Assembly: GCA_037039925.1 (NCBI GenBank)
Contig: JAXRKP010000963.1
Location: 82,501 to 146,500, forward strand
DNA: 64,000 nucleotides
Reading direction: 5' to 3'
DNA from: Doris montereyensis
Taxonomy: Eukaryota > Mollusca > Gastropoda > Nudibranchia > Dorididae
This document shows positions 1-47,900 of the stretch, one piece after another (the stretch's first letter is position 1; every line of letters begins with the position of its first letter). The notes under the pieces were generated by a model. The model had not been told where the DNA came from, ran no database searches, and was given only the letters and a program-made list of their open reading frames with translations. The position numbers were made by a program, and so were the translations under genes.

Positions 1-220
1 CAGAAGATGGTTGTGAAATGCTTTGAAATAGACAGAAGATGGCTGTGAAATGATTTGAAATAGACAGAAGATGGTTGTGAAATGCTTTGAAATAGACAGA
101 AGATGGTTGTGAAATGCTTTGAAATAGACAGAAGATGGTTGTGAAATGCTTTGAAATAGACAGAAGATGGTTGTGAAATGCTTTGAAATAGACAGAAGAT
201 GGTTGTGGAATGGATGGTTG
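1..220. repeat. 32-bp minisatellite, about 6.6 copies
   Basis: Units start at 1, 33, 65, 97, 129, 161 and 193 with few differences (core CAGAAGATGGTTGTGAAATG). It probably extends left of the window and lies inside the CFAP43 transcription unit. Confidence 0.95.
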
Positions 221-549
221 TGAAAATTGAAAACAGAAGATGGTTTGAATAAGAGGTGGTGGATGTGTGACACTTGGAATGGAAGTCAATGAAAAGGAAA
301 GGGGGGGATCAGGGGTCAGCCATTTTAGGGGATGTGTGGAAGGTGTCTATTAGTAAAACTACCAGTAATGGAGAAAGTGCAGTAGTAAGCTTGCTTCTAC
401 TGCTCCTCTTATGTGCTTTTTAATGAACATCTATTATTTAGATATCTACTAGGAGACATGTAAAACAGTTCCCTTGGATGTAAATAATACTATCCATCAT
501 ATCTACATATCCCCCCCCCCCTACGTTTGATATAATTGGAAACGCTTAC

Positions 550-35208
<34,659 letters not shown>

Positions 35209-35296
35209 GATGGTAAATGTGACGACAGAATATTCCTCCGTAGAAAAGGATGCTTCTCCAGATAGGCCAGTCAATCCTCCATCACTGTCATTTACA

Positions 35297-35326
35297 GTTG
35301 CTAGGATATGTCGAGATCTCGCGAGG
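35297..35326 (-). promoter_or_regulatory. candidate core promoter motifs of CFAP43
   Basis: On plus, TCTCGCGAGG (35317-35326) is one base from the TCTCGCGAGA promoter palindrome bound by BANP-type factors. Next to it, GTTGCTAGGATATG (35297-35310) carries one good half of an RFX X-box, expected at ciliary genes. Both lie about 90-120 bp upstream of the CFAP43 ATG. Weak evidence, position only. Confidence 0.3.
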
Positions 35327-35683
35327 CTCTCCTAAACGCCAAATGTAAAGATCTGTCTATCTTATGTAGCCAAGATATAATGGTACATTAGGAGTTGCTC
35401 AATAGACCATTCTCTATGCAGTGTCGTTTTAAATCTTTCAGACAACAAACGAGAAATATTTAGAGTTCTCGTATAATGTCAATAGACCATTTCTATGCAG
35501 TGTCATTTTTTAAATAACATTTTTTGTTCTTTTGGGGTGGGGAGAAACTAAATTGCTAATAAAACTGCTAGGGCCTATAGAAGAAAAATAGATAAAATTA
35601 ATAAGACATGGATTAGAAGGCTACGAGGGGCAGCACCAAAGACATCTTTATGAAAGACTTTTACATGTTCTATTTATAACCCA

Positions 35684-35749
35684 ATCACATGATGCCACAG
35701 TTGGTCCAAGTCCATCACAAACAAAAGAGAGAAAAGGCTGTCACATGAT
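35684..35749. promoter_or_regulatory. two CLEAR-like TCACATGA sites, copy A
   Basis: ATCACATGAT (35684-35693) and GTCACATGAT (35740-35749) share the TCACATGA core and lie about 160 and 105 bp before the copy A start codon. They are weaker than the copy B site. Confidence 0.4.
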
Positions 35750-35853
35750 ACCACAAAAGTTACTTGGGCCTAAAATAATCCATGTTTGTTTGATTGATTA
35801 TTAGTATGGGATATTTGTGTGTACAAAGCGCCTGTTTATGATTTCTCACAAAT

Positions 35854-35929
35854 ATGAAGATACGAACACTACTAAGAGTGAACATTTGGGCAGCTATCAT
35901 TTGTTCTGCTGGCTTGTCATTTGCAAAAG
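35854..35929 (+). CDS. GLB1: copy A exon 1: signal peptide
   Basis: [20 protein letters not shown] then LSFAK: positive start, hydrophobic core, small residues, a typical secretory signal. Donor GTTTCA, similar to copy B exon 1 (GTTTGC). One A too many in the AAAA run puts it out of phase with exon 2. Confidence 0.72.
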
Positions 35930-38900
35930 GTTTCAATTAGACTTCAAATCTTACAATTTCTTTGAATTTTACTCGGTGGAAAAAAAATTCCCTGTGTCTG
36001 TAGATCTACCTGGGTTGAGTGCACCTGGTGCACTTTTGGGTGTTTAATATTAATAGACTAGATCTATAAAAATTTATATTTGGTTTAGACATTAAATGCA
36101 GAAAACTATTCATATTGTTAAAATACATTGGATTACACAGTTTCATTCACATGCTTAAATGTACAGAAGACTCGCAAGCAATTTGTTACTAATTAGAGCT
36201 AGATCTAGATCTAGTAGATCTAGCCTTAGATATAGATATAGATCACTCTCAAGCATTATATTTCAAATTAAAGGATTAAGGATTGCTGATTTTTATTACA
36301 GTTTGGGTAGATATTAGATCTAGAATCTAGACCTATAGAAAAGAAATGAAAGAATGACCTTGATCCAGTTTTTGTTGGGGTCTTTTTCAATAAATATATT
36401 TTGCATTTCAACAAGTTTCCTTTCTTTTTATATTTTTTTCTTAGATTATCCCCCAGAGAACATTTGAAATTGACTACTCCAATAATACATTTGTTAAAGA
36501 TGGTGAACCATTCCGCTATGTTTCTGGAAGTCTGCATTATTATAGAGTCCATCCATACTATTGGCAAGACCGGTTAAGAAAGTTGAGAGCATCTGGCTTA
36601 AATGCAGTGCAAGGGTAAGGACAGTCAAAGTGCATTTAAAACTAGTGATTTTCTCATCAAACTTTGAAGGTTCAATTCAGAAAGACATAGAATCTATTTT
36701 GTGTTTAATGCTTGACTTGAAGAGTACTCTTTTGACTTAAATTCAATTATGTGCTGTTATTGTATAGTATGCCGTGTGAATATGGCTGTATTTCTTTAAA
36801 TATGGAACTAGTTTGGATCGCATTGTGAAATTTTGTGCAAAATTTGAATGACCAATGGAGTGAACCTCGATTGGTTTAAACATTTATTGATGAGTTGACT
36901 ACAAAATGTTTTTGATGTTTCCTTCCATAAACTTTTTTGTTTGTTTAAGCATTGGTTTTTAAGGTGTCTAAATTATTTAATTTTGGAAAGGGACTAGGAA
37001 TCAGAGTAGTTTTTTAAGATACTTGTATTACATGTCGATAAAAAAAAAATTGCAACAATAATACAAAGCAAGAAATTCATGCACGCTTTTACTTAAATTA
37101 TTTTTTCTTCTCATGTGATAGATATGTTCCCTGGAACTTTCATGAGTTAGAGCCAGGTACTTTTACCTGGGAAGGTGAAGCAGATTTAGGAAGATATCTT
37201 ACTCTTGCACAGCAAGAGGACTTGGTTGTCCTGCTCCGTCTAGGACCATACATTGATGCTCTATGGGACTTTGTACGTCTTATAAGTATTCTGATTTTTT
37301 TTTAGTACCAGATTTACTATTTGTTTTATGAAAAATCATCAATTCATTAATGTTGAGATTCATTAATTTTCTTGATACCGTCTTGCTGTATACCCTATTA
37401 TCTGTACTTATTAATTGGATTAGAAATGTCTCTTGTAACATAAAGCATTATTTTTTTAAACCACTAGATCTATGTATAAAAGCTTGTTTAAATATTCAAT
37501 AATATTCACATTTGTTTTTATACAATTTGGTTTTGTTTTTTTAATAATTGATATTACTATATTAACATTTTATGCTAAGTCATGATAAATTTGGTTCTCA
37601 TTATGTGGCATTACCACCTTTCCCCTTTACAAAGATACATGCTTCCACATGTATACATACACACAAAGTAAGGACCATTTCCTTATCCCATATATTTTCA
37701 TGTCTCATGCTATATTAAGACTACCAATAAAATTAAAGCATAAAATATTACCTCAACAGGAAAGCATGTTGAAAGGAAAAACTTTTAGATTCTGAATGAA
37801 TATTACCATCTTTTTTTTTTTTCTTTTTTTATAAAGTTTTCTGCTTTTCATTCATATTCTAATTTTGCCTCCTTTGTTCATGTGATACACTCCATTCAAA
37901 TAAATTTATAATGATGTTTTTGAAAAAATCTAGGTGGACTTCCTGCATGGCTTTTATCACAAGAGCCCAACATGGTCCTAAGATCAAATGATCCTGGTGA
38001 GTCCATTTAAACATTATCGTAAAGACAATTTTTTAGCGCATTCTTTCCTCCTTCACGTTTAAGTCTTGCTCTTGATTTTCTTTGTCTCATTGTGCTCTAG
38101 TAGCACAAAAGGCAATAAAGAAAAGTTGCTAGAGCTGTTTGTCCCTTATATATCCTGCTGCCTCGTAATTTAAATCTTTTCTCCTAGCTCCTTTTTCATT
38201 GCTCGCTTTTAACTCTCCTTCTATCTGTCAGTGTCATTGCTCATAATTTATATCTCTTGTCTGTAAGTAAGAGATCTTCCAAGAAATTTATTTCATCACC
38301 ATTTCTTATCTTTTCAGCATTTATAAAGTGGGTAGATCGCTGGTATACCGTGCTTTTGAACAAGATCAAGCCATATCTTTACAAGAATGGAGGCCCCATT
38401 GTTATGGTGCAGGTATACTGAATCACATCAGTTTATGTAATCTATATAATATATTTGATTGAACTTAATGTTGTGCACACATTATATATTGCAAAGTTGT
38501 TCAGGATACTGAAATTCATTTATGTCAGTGACACTCTTTCTCAGAGAAAAATACTGTTATGTCATCAACAAGAAAATTTAGTGATGTGCTGTTGGCTTGT
38601 AGGCTTTAATACTCAAGAATTGATTTACTCTAAATCAGTCAGTCTGTATAAAGTTATTATGTAATATGTAGCATGATATAATGATGATTATAAAAAATAG
38701 TTTGGGGAGCCCTTATTATGCTTATATCCAATGCTTATTTTTTCCCCAAAGACTACAGATTTAGGTTGGGGTTGTAAAATTGCCTTTATGTATTTTATAG
38801 TTGTAAAATGTCACGCTGATTTGTGAGTGTTTATTATATATATATAGCTCATATTCAACATTAATTCATGCTCTATGAGATGGAAATGCTATCTAGAAGT

Positions 38901-41900
38901 GACATTTTTAGAAACTTATATATAAATTCATTAAGATCATAGGCGATTTGAGAAATGTGCAAATGTTTTTAGGGGGTGGGGGGCAAAGTTTTGATTTTCT
39001 GTTCTTTTCATATTCAGGTAGAACGATCATTTATCTACAAGCTTATGGCAAATAAATATCCATATGACATACAATATTTTTTTTTACAAATTGTGTTGTA
39101 GGTGAGGGTAGGTAAAAACAGTTAAAATTTTGACGTAAATTACCCTAACACTGACTGAGAAGATTAGCACTGAAAACCCTCTAGCGACGGCTAATCGCCA
39201 ATGTGGCAACACAGTTCTTTTGCTTGGCTTTCAGGAACACCGCACGTCGATCGGCCAAGCACTTTGTGACATAAGAGGTGGAGGCCAGCGTAAATAGATC
39301 GTACGAAGGACCTCTTACAATCCTAACTTTTCTCATATCTTTGATGTACAAAATATTCCACTTTCAAAAAGTTGAGATAAGATCTCTTTATTTGTCTTCA
39401 AACACAGATTGAAAATGAATATGGCAGCTACTTCACATGTGATAAAGATTATCTGCATTTTCTCAGAGACAAAGTTATATCAATGCTTGGTAGTGATGTT
39501 GTAATATACACAACTGATGGTGCAACAGATTACTTCTTGAAGTGTGGAAAGGTGGATGGAGTCTATGCCACTGTTGACTTTGGCCTTACAGGTAAAAGGA
39601 TTAGAAAACATCACTGTTTGTACAAAGCTCTGCTTCTTTAGGGGACAAGAAATTCTTTGCCATGCTTGTGTTAAGATTAGATAAGATAAGATAATGCTTT
39701 TTTTTTGCTCAGAAGGCACATTTCAAGGTGTTACATTATATTAATTTTTCATTCTCTCAATACATTCATATTTATCTCATTTCTAGGGTAGCATTTCAAT
39801 ATAGGACTGACAAATAACAAAACAAAGAAAAAACAAAAGCACAACAGAATACAAAGAATTTTTCCATTACACATTCTATTTAGAATCAAATAAGGAAGTG
39901 CATGACAGTGGGGTCAATGATTTCATGGATATAGGCAAGCATGATTTCTTTGGTGCCTTTCTGTCTTATACTTAATAAGGATGGGTCTACCAGAATGGTT
40001 GAATGTTTTAATCTAGGACGCCAGGGGATAATGGTGATAAGAGAAAATATGTCTGATTGTTTAAAGATATAAGAATAAGAAGGATTTATTAAGCGTGAGA
40101 AATCCATGGCTAATTTATCTGCTTTTCTTATGTCCTATCTAGATGTTCTTTGTCTTGTAATCTTACATTACATTGATAGTTGTAATGATAGTGTGATACC
40201 ATTGTCAAGTAACTAGTCTCCCCATTTATAACATTTTCCTTAGAGTAACATTTTATCCTGAGCACCAAGTGTTTTTCCCAGCCAAATACAAATTCTTGCT
40301 CAGACATACATAATCAAAACCTAACTGAATATGTTACCCAAAGAATAACAAGCATCATCCATTTGAGTTGGGGTTTTCTTTCTTACATATGGCCCATTTA
40401 AGTCACATAAATCTAATTTATGTTTTAAACTTGAAACTGTTGTTTTCCTGTAAAGAATTATTAAGAAAATTCAAGTGCAGAAGTGCAGTCACTATGAAAA
40501 TTAAAAGCATAGTGATCCAACAATATTCCTTGTATTTTATATTCAGTATGCATTAAATGTAAAATAATAAAGACTTGTTTTCTTCTTTTAGGAGACCCAG
40601 CTTCGCAATTTAAACCTCAAAGAGACTATGAAAAGCATGGACCTTTGGTAAAATTGATATACCTTTACATGCATTCACCTTGGTTTATTTTAATCAATGT
40701 CACTTAACGAGTCGCCTTTTTTAATATCTTTGAGAGAGAGAAAATGTCTTGAACTCTGTGTGTGTTGATTTTGTCTGATTTGCAAATGGTTCCCTAGACT
40801 TCACATTCAAGTAGAATGGCTGTCATGAAAATTTGTAAAACAAACTTAAAGAGTGACTTTCCTCAGTCCAGACATTTAAACTTGGCCTATTTGTGCTCAA
40901 CGAAGAAATGAACACGTAAATAATGAGAGATATGATATTAAAAAAAAATAATTAAATGCTCTAATCAGTTTTCAAGAGGAAGAAAGGACTTGATCTTTTT
41001 TATTGCCCTTTTATTAAAATGATTATTTTATTGTTTCCATCCTTTCGAAAATAACACTTGTTTTATAAAACTTTGTACATAGAATTACAATCTGAGTACA
41101 TTTCTTTGCTACGTTACTATATCTAAGACTGTTTCATCAACACGTCTCCCTGTAAAGTAACTATATAACATATCTTCAGGTGAATTCAGAATTTTACGTT
41201 GGATGGCATGATCACTGGGGTACTCCACATGCTCATATTGATGCAGTCGATGCTGCAAAGTCACTAGACGTACTTCTCTCATACAGACCATACACTAACA
41301 TAAATATGTAAGTTGTAGTTGATTAAACATCTGTTCCAAGAGGAAAGTTTGTTTGGAGCGAATGCTTGCATGATCCCTGACCAATTGTTTCTTTCATTAT
41401 TTCCAAGAGAGAAAAAAACAAAATTTAGTTCTTTTTCTTATGAATGCTAGATGGGTGACAGGCCTGGAATTTCTCATAAACTACATGGCATAAAGTAAGG
41501 TTTACCTGAATAATGATTCAAAACTGTGCAAAATAACTACAGGTCAAATAAACAAAAGTTCCCATTAACTCTTGTATAAGCTTACACTAAAAACACTCAA
41601 ATAGTTTCACACCAAACAAGGTTCATATTAAACAAGGTTCTCATTATGAAATGTTAGGATCAAGTAAAGTAAGAAAAAATCACAACAAGCATATTATAAT
41701 TGAGGCTCATTTCATAGACAGCATAAATAAAAGAGCACCCAGGGACATTACTTTAATGAGGCTTATATTACACACAACTCACATTCCAGGCCTGCCACCC
41801 ATCCTGCTTTATGATGGGAACATCCCACTTTTTTTTACTAAAATCTGAGGCTTTTCCGCTTTCACTTGAACCCTTCCCGTTTTTTCTGTTTCTATCATAG

Positions 41901-44900
41901 TTCACAAACCAAGTTTTCATTCATCTGTATTTTTATCATCATAATCAGCTGTAATGTGCCAGATTAGGTAAAAGTACCCTTATAGCTGTAAACCCCATAC
42001 CTGGACTAACCAAAAATGAATCAATTTAGCTTAAATTCGAACATTACAAAAGCAAATTAATTTGAATCTCATGTCTTCAGAATTTCCCTTATTGAATCTT
42101 TTCTCCTTGTATTAATTCTGAGTGTATGTTTACCTATTTAATGCAAACAGTCTTTGCCTGCTCCTGATGTGATGTGCTGTTATTTTTTACAGTTTGAACT
42201 GCATGTATACATGTAAATTTTCCAGTTCAGGGCACAGCTACAAAGTATCATATCTATAACTTAAAACATTTATTTGTCACTTTGTAATATTTGATGATAA
42301 TTTTTATGCTAAAGGGAAAATTTTAGGAGTAAATTTCTGTCAATATTCCTCATCAGATATATGTTTGTTGGTGGAACAAACTTTGAATATATGAATGGTA
42401 AGTTAAACTTACTACATTGTAATGAATGTCATGTCTTCTCTAGTTTATAATATGGAAAAAAAATTAACACAAGTGAAAAAAGACTATCTTTTCTTAAATC
42501 TGGGCTTGTTTATTTGTTATTTCATTTCTCTTTACTTGTATGGTTAGAATAGAAGACCAGTTATAAGAATGTTTCAAATATTGCCACAAAATATAAATCT
42601 TGTTCATAAAATTTTCGAAATTTTGTTTTCATACATGATATTATAAACTTATTTACCTAATCTTCAGAATCCCATTAGTGTTACTACCAATTATCCTGAA
42701 AACCACAGTTTCCTTGAATTGTTACCTGATTCCAGTTGTCACCTCATTCCTGCAGTCTTATCTCACTCACTGTCAGTCACTTTCGGTTCAGGCAATTGAG
42801 AAATGCCGGGCACTCTTATACATAATTTAAAAAATGGCTGTAATGATGCTATTTGAGACAGAGATACAATGCAAAAAACGTTCTATTCAGAAAAATATTA
42901 CATTCCAGTTGTTAGTTCTTACATGTAAAGTTTTATTTATTGTGGAAAAAATATGAAAAATGCAGAAAAAACTAAAACTTCTTCCATACACTGTTTCGGT
43001 AGTAGATCTATATTTAGGCATATATCTAGTGTTTGGCTATTCTCTAGATGATCCAACACCATAAAGATTAGTATTTAATGATTCAAAATCAGATTTACTT
43101 GTAGTTTCAGGGCTAATTCTTGAATTAAAAAGAATTTTTCGTTTTTAAGGACAAAATAATTGAATACTAAAACTGTATCCATCTGTTTTCAATTTCGGGC
43201 AAAGGACGTACTACCCGATAATAATTTTATGTGTAAGAAATGCTGATACTGAAATATATAGGGAACCAGAAGAAAATACCATTGTGTGTCAGGTTAGGCA
43301 GCCAATTGTCAATTGACAGGACCCAAAACATGTCAGTAATGGCAGTGAGTGAGTTAAGTTTGATGTTAAAAACTCTGATTCTTATTTATTTTTTACGCTT
43401 TTTTAATTATGTTTTTCACAAATTTTATCCTAAATCCAAAATTCTTTTGTCACGCCCATTTAGATAATTAATTATTAAATGAAGCTTCAGCGCAACCAAA
43501 ACTGAACTTTGCAAGAAAGTAGATTCAATCTGCATTTGTATCCTCAAATTTGAGAAATTGATTATTGAAAAACCTTTATCAGTTACTTGATTTCAAATGG
43601 GAAATACAAGAAAATTTGAGAAGTGCCTGTGAACCGTGAGAGTAATTATATGTAATCTTGATTTTAATTTCTCACACAATGATGGAATAAGATGGAAAAT
43701 TATTGAATGATTTATTACTTTCCAAGGTGCAAACAAGCCTCCTTATTCGTCAGCTCCTACAAGTTATGATTTTGATTCTCCCATCAGTGAGGCTGGTGAT
43801 AAAACATTGAAATATTACACAATTAGAGATGTTGTCGAAAAGGTAAGCAAGCCTTTGTGAAATGTCTTCATACTCTTAAAAAGCATGATGCTGAGAAATC
43901 CAATCAGCAATATTGGTATTTAATAAATGCATTAATTTGTTATCTCTCAGTTTTATTTTCATCATTTTAAATGCTCCTGTTGCATTTTAAAACTTATATG
44001 TATATGATATAGTTATGATGTTGTGTACACATGAATTGTTTTTAGGATTTGATGTATGTCTGTAATGATTTAATTATAATTTAAATTAATTATTTGTAGT
44101 CCATATATTTTGTAAGCTTCTGAGCACCTTTTAGTGTCAGTTGGCACTAGATACTTATTATTATTATTGATTTAAAATGATCCACGTCCTCAAAATTTAT
44201 TAAGATTTATCGCATGAGCTTCTGAAAATGTATGTGAATTGTTTCTTCCTATTTAATTGAAGTTTATATTCTTTCTATTTCAGTATTTAACTCCGCCATC
44301 GATTCCAATTCCTCCGGACACAAACAAAACAAATTATGGATCTTTAGAAATGACATTTGTAAGTGAAAATGGAAAGGCTTGTTTTAGCGAGTGAATTTAT
44401 CCGTGAATGCAGTATGATGATGTTGTATTGCTTTTGTATACACATTTAAGAGTATATTATGAATTGTCGTAAGACTTAAGAACTGTATATTTGAATCACG
44501 TTGATAGGTCCAGTAAAGGAGGTACGGTAGTCATTTGTTTCTGATGAGGAATACATTTTTATTTGTTATTGTTGTAAGCCAGGCAGTGGACAGGTACGCC
44601 CTCCCCTCCAAAGGCTAAGGGAGTAACCCTCCAACTGCCTTGCAGGCTGGTCTTGACTAACCAAAGGCTAAGGGAGTTGACCCCAACAGAAAATAACAAC
44701 CTGCTGCCTTGCATGCTGGTCTTGAATGACCAAAGGCTAAGGGAGTTAACCCTGACAGAAAGTAACAAGGCCTAGAAGGGGGCCACAAGGTGGCAGCCCC
44801 ACCATTTTGTTAGGGTACAGTGGGCTTATCCTCTGCTTATCCAAAACCAAACTGATTCAGAGAAATTAATGCAATATACCCAGCTTCACCTTTCAACGAC

Positions 44901-47900
44901 GAACATGGAACAGGATGTCCAGCAAGGCCGGAAAGTCGAAAATATGTCGGAATTTTCATACTTAGGTCTGAAAGGTCTGAAATGGTCGGAAATTGATGTC
45001 TTGGGTAGGAAAACACGTAGGAAATGGGGCTCAGGTAGTAAAAACATGGTTTCCATGCATTAGGGAAATCCTTGAAAACAAAAAAAATGTTTCCCGGTCA
45101 AGAAAATACCAGCGGAAATGATGCATTGAGGACGAACATGAGGGAAAACCCAGGAAATCGAAGCAGACATGAACAATTATCGGCACCGCGAAATGGGAAA
45201 ATGCAAATAAGATTGTGGACGATGGATGATCATTTTGTCATCCATTTTCGGTCATGCATGCTTTGCTGTTTGGCGATTCTTTCATGTTGAAACTAAACGA
45301 TTCCGATACCTTCTTTAAAATTGTAAAGTTTGTCCGGGGAATTAGTATCGGATTTCGACACAAAGTTTTCAATACTTTCTTTTGTTTTAGCACCTATACA
45401 ATACCATGAACTGCATATCTACGGTCCAGCCTCCTTTCTTCAATTTAACTTTTACTCTGGAGAGATTAAGAATGCTGTGTGTGTTAAAAGCCGATCGCTC
45501 GCGTTGTTGTATGGTTTGTGTGAAAGGAGAGAGACAGAAGGCAATGTGCATATTTTAAGTCTGATCACGCACGTGTGTGTGTAAGAAGGCTAGACAGAAT
45601 GTTTGTGTGTGTTTAATGCGACCAATCGCGCATGTGTGTACTAGTATTAGAGAGAGAGTATAAATGGAGAGTCAGGAGTTTACGGCTGACCGAAAGGCAA
45701 TTATGCAAATGTTTAGTAAGAATAGAGGAGGTTGGATGATCGAAGGGATATTAATGTCATGTACGCACGGCCTGATAGCAGAATAGAGGTGGGGAAGGGG
45801 ACAGGGTGAAGAAAGTCGATGTGAAAACATATGATGGCAAAATAAGAGGCGACTGAGTCTGACATACAGTATCGGAAGAGAAAGAGAAATAACGAATGTC
45901 TTCCAATACAGTGTAGATATGGATGGGGAAGGGTAGAACCGGGAAGAAGGCAATCATGTATTATAGTACTAAACAGTAATACTCGATTCTAGATCTAGAT
46001 TCCGGTTTTATTGAAGAAGAAAGAAAGAGGTGGGGTGGTTGCCATAATTGAGATTTTTACTAGGGGAGGAGGTGGGAAGATGTTTTACGTTGCAGTCAAT
46101 TAAAACATCTAGATCTAGTTTTAAGTTTTTGATCCTGTGAAAGAAAGAGAGACTGGGGGGGGGGGGGGGCTGGTGGTTAAAATTAGAACAGAGGAAGATT
46201 TATAATTGGCAGAGTTCAATCAAGTTATAGAAAAAGCCTTCCAAACCTTATTTTCTCCTGGGTAGACTGAGTAAGTATTTGTGCGTTTGTTTAGGCTATG
46301 GATATTGTCACTCTTGTGTTTGATTTATTTTTTGAAAGGAGATTAAAAAAATGTTTAATTCATTTTTGCACTGTTTGCATGTTTTATGAAATGATAGGGT
46401 AGATCTATCACTACTAGATCTATCAGCTATCAGAATTATTATTTTTCAGAAATGTGTGGGAAAATGCTAAAATTAAGTGAAATATTATTAATCCAAGTAA
46501 AACATTAAAGAAATGTGTTATCACTTTTCATTTCATTGAGATGCACTAGAAAATCATTCACTTATGATTTGAATTAACAATTTATAATAATGCATTGAAA
46601 TTGGAAATATTTACACTGTTCTCCGTTTCTAGCATCGGGGGAGTATTTCATTTCCTAGGTAGGAAATTTTGTGTTGAGGTAGGAAATTTTCAGTTGACTT
46701 TGTGCTGGACACCCTGTGGAAACAAACATGGACTGTGATTTTGGAACATGAAATGTTAGGGCAATAAATGGAAAAGAGTTAAAATTTGGCTGAAGAAATG
46801 GAAAAATTCAAAGTAGATATTTTGGCCATTACAGAAACAAAGAAAAAAAGATAAGGAATAGAAAATGTAGGACCAAATCATATTTTTATATTCTCAGGAG
46901 TAGATGTCAAAGATAGAACTAGAGCAGGAGTAGGCCTCCTAGTGCATAAAAAGGCATGAAAAGCTACTAGAAAATTGGAAATTTATAAGCCCATGGCTAT
47001 TAGAGGTAAATATTAAACCAAAAGGAAGAGAAATTAAATTATTCATAGTTTATGGACCAAACGAAGATGCCACTAAAGAAGAAAAACATACCTTCGAAAA
47101 CGATTTACAAACAGCTCCAGAGAATCTTAAACACAAACAGGAACTAATGGTTTTAGGAGATTTAAACGCTAGTGTAGGAAACATTATAGAAACGTTAGGA
47201 GGAGTAATAGGTAAAGAAGGAGAGACAACTTCTTCAAATGGAAAGAGACTAATAGATTTTTGCCTAAAGAATAACATGAAAATAGCCAACATCTTTTTTC
47301 CTCATAAAGATATCCACAAATATACAAGAGTAAATGAAGACAGGTGTGAAAAGTCAGTCATATACTACATAATAATTAGCAGCTCCTTTTTTACAGTACA
47401 TTGGATGCAAGAGTAAACAAGAGCAGAAATATTTAGTGATCATCAACTAGTGATTACCAAAATGAGATTACTGACTGAAGAAAACAAACAGAAAAGCAAA
47501 GAAAAGAAAGCTACTAAACTCAAAATAGAGGAACTAAATAAACCAATAGTAAAAGAGATATACCAATCTAGGATAAAAAGATTTATCAGTGAAAGGCAGA
47601 TGGATCTGAATGATAGCACAATAGAAGTGAAAAGTGGCAAATGTATAAAGAAACCCTCCTCAGTTGTACTGAAGAGGTCTGTGGTAGGAAACAAATTAAA
47701 GGACATAGGAAAAGAACAGCATGGTGGAATGAGAATGTCAAGACTAAGATCAAAAAAAAGAAGGATGCCTGGAAGAAATACTTGCAAACAAAGAGACCAG
47801 AGGATAAGATAGATTACGTGAATAAAAGAACTATTGCCAAAGAGGAAGTGAGGAAAGCAAAATAGGAACAATGGGAAGAGTTTGGACAAAGACTTCAAGA

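Noticed and set aside
1..220. CRISPR-like array of 32-bp repeats
   Set aside because: Units are directly adjacent with no spacers, and the DNA is eukaryotic.
44869..45584. Small open frames as the transposase of the nested 1.8-kb element
   Set aside because: Short, overlapping, and without a recognisable catalytic motif.
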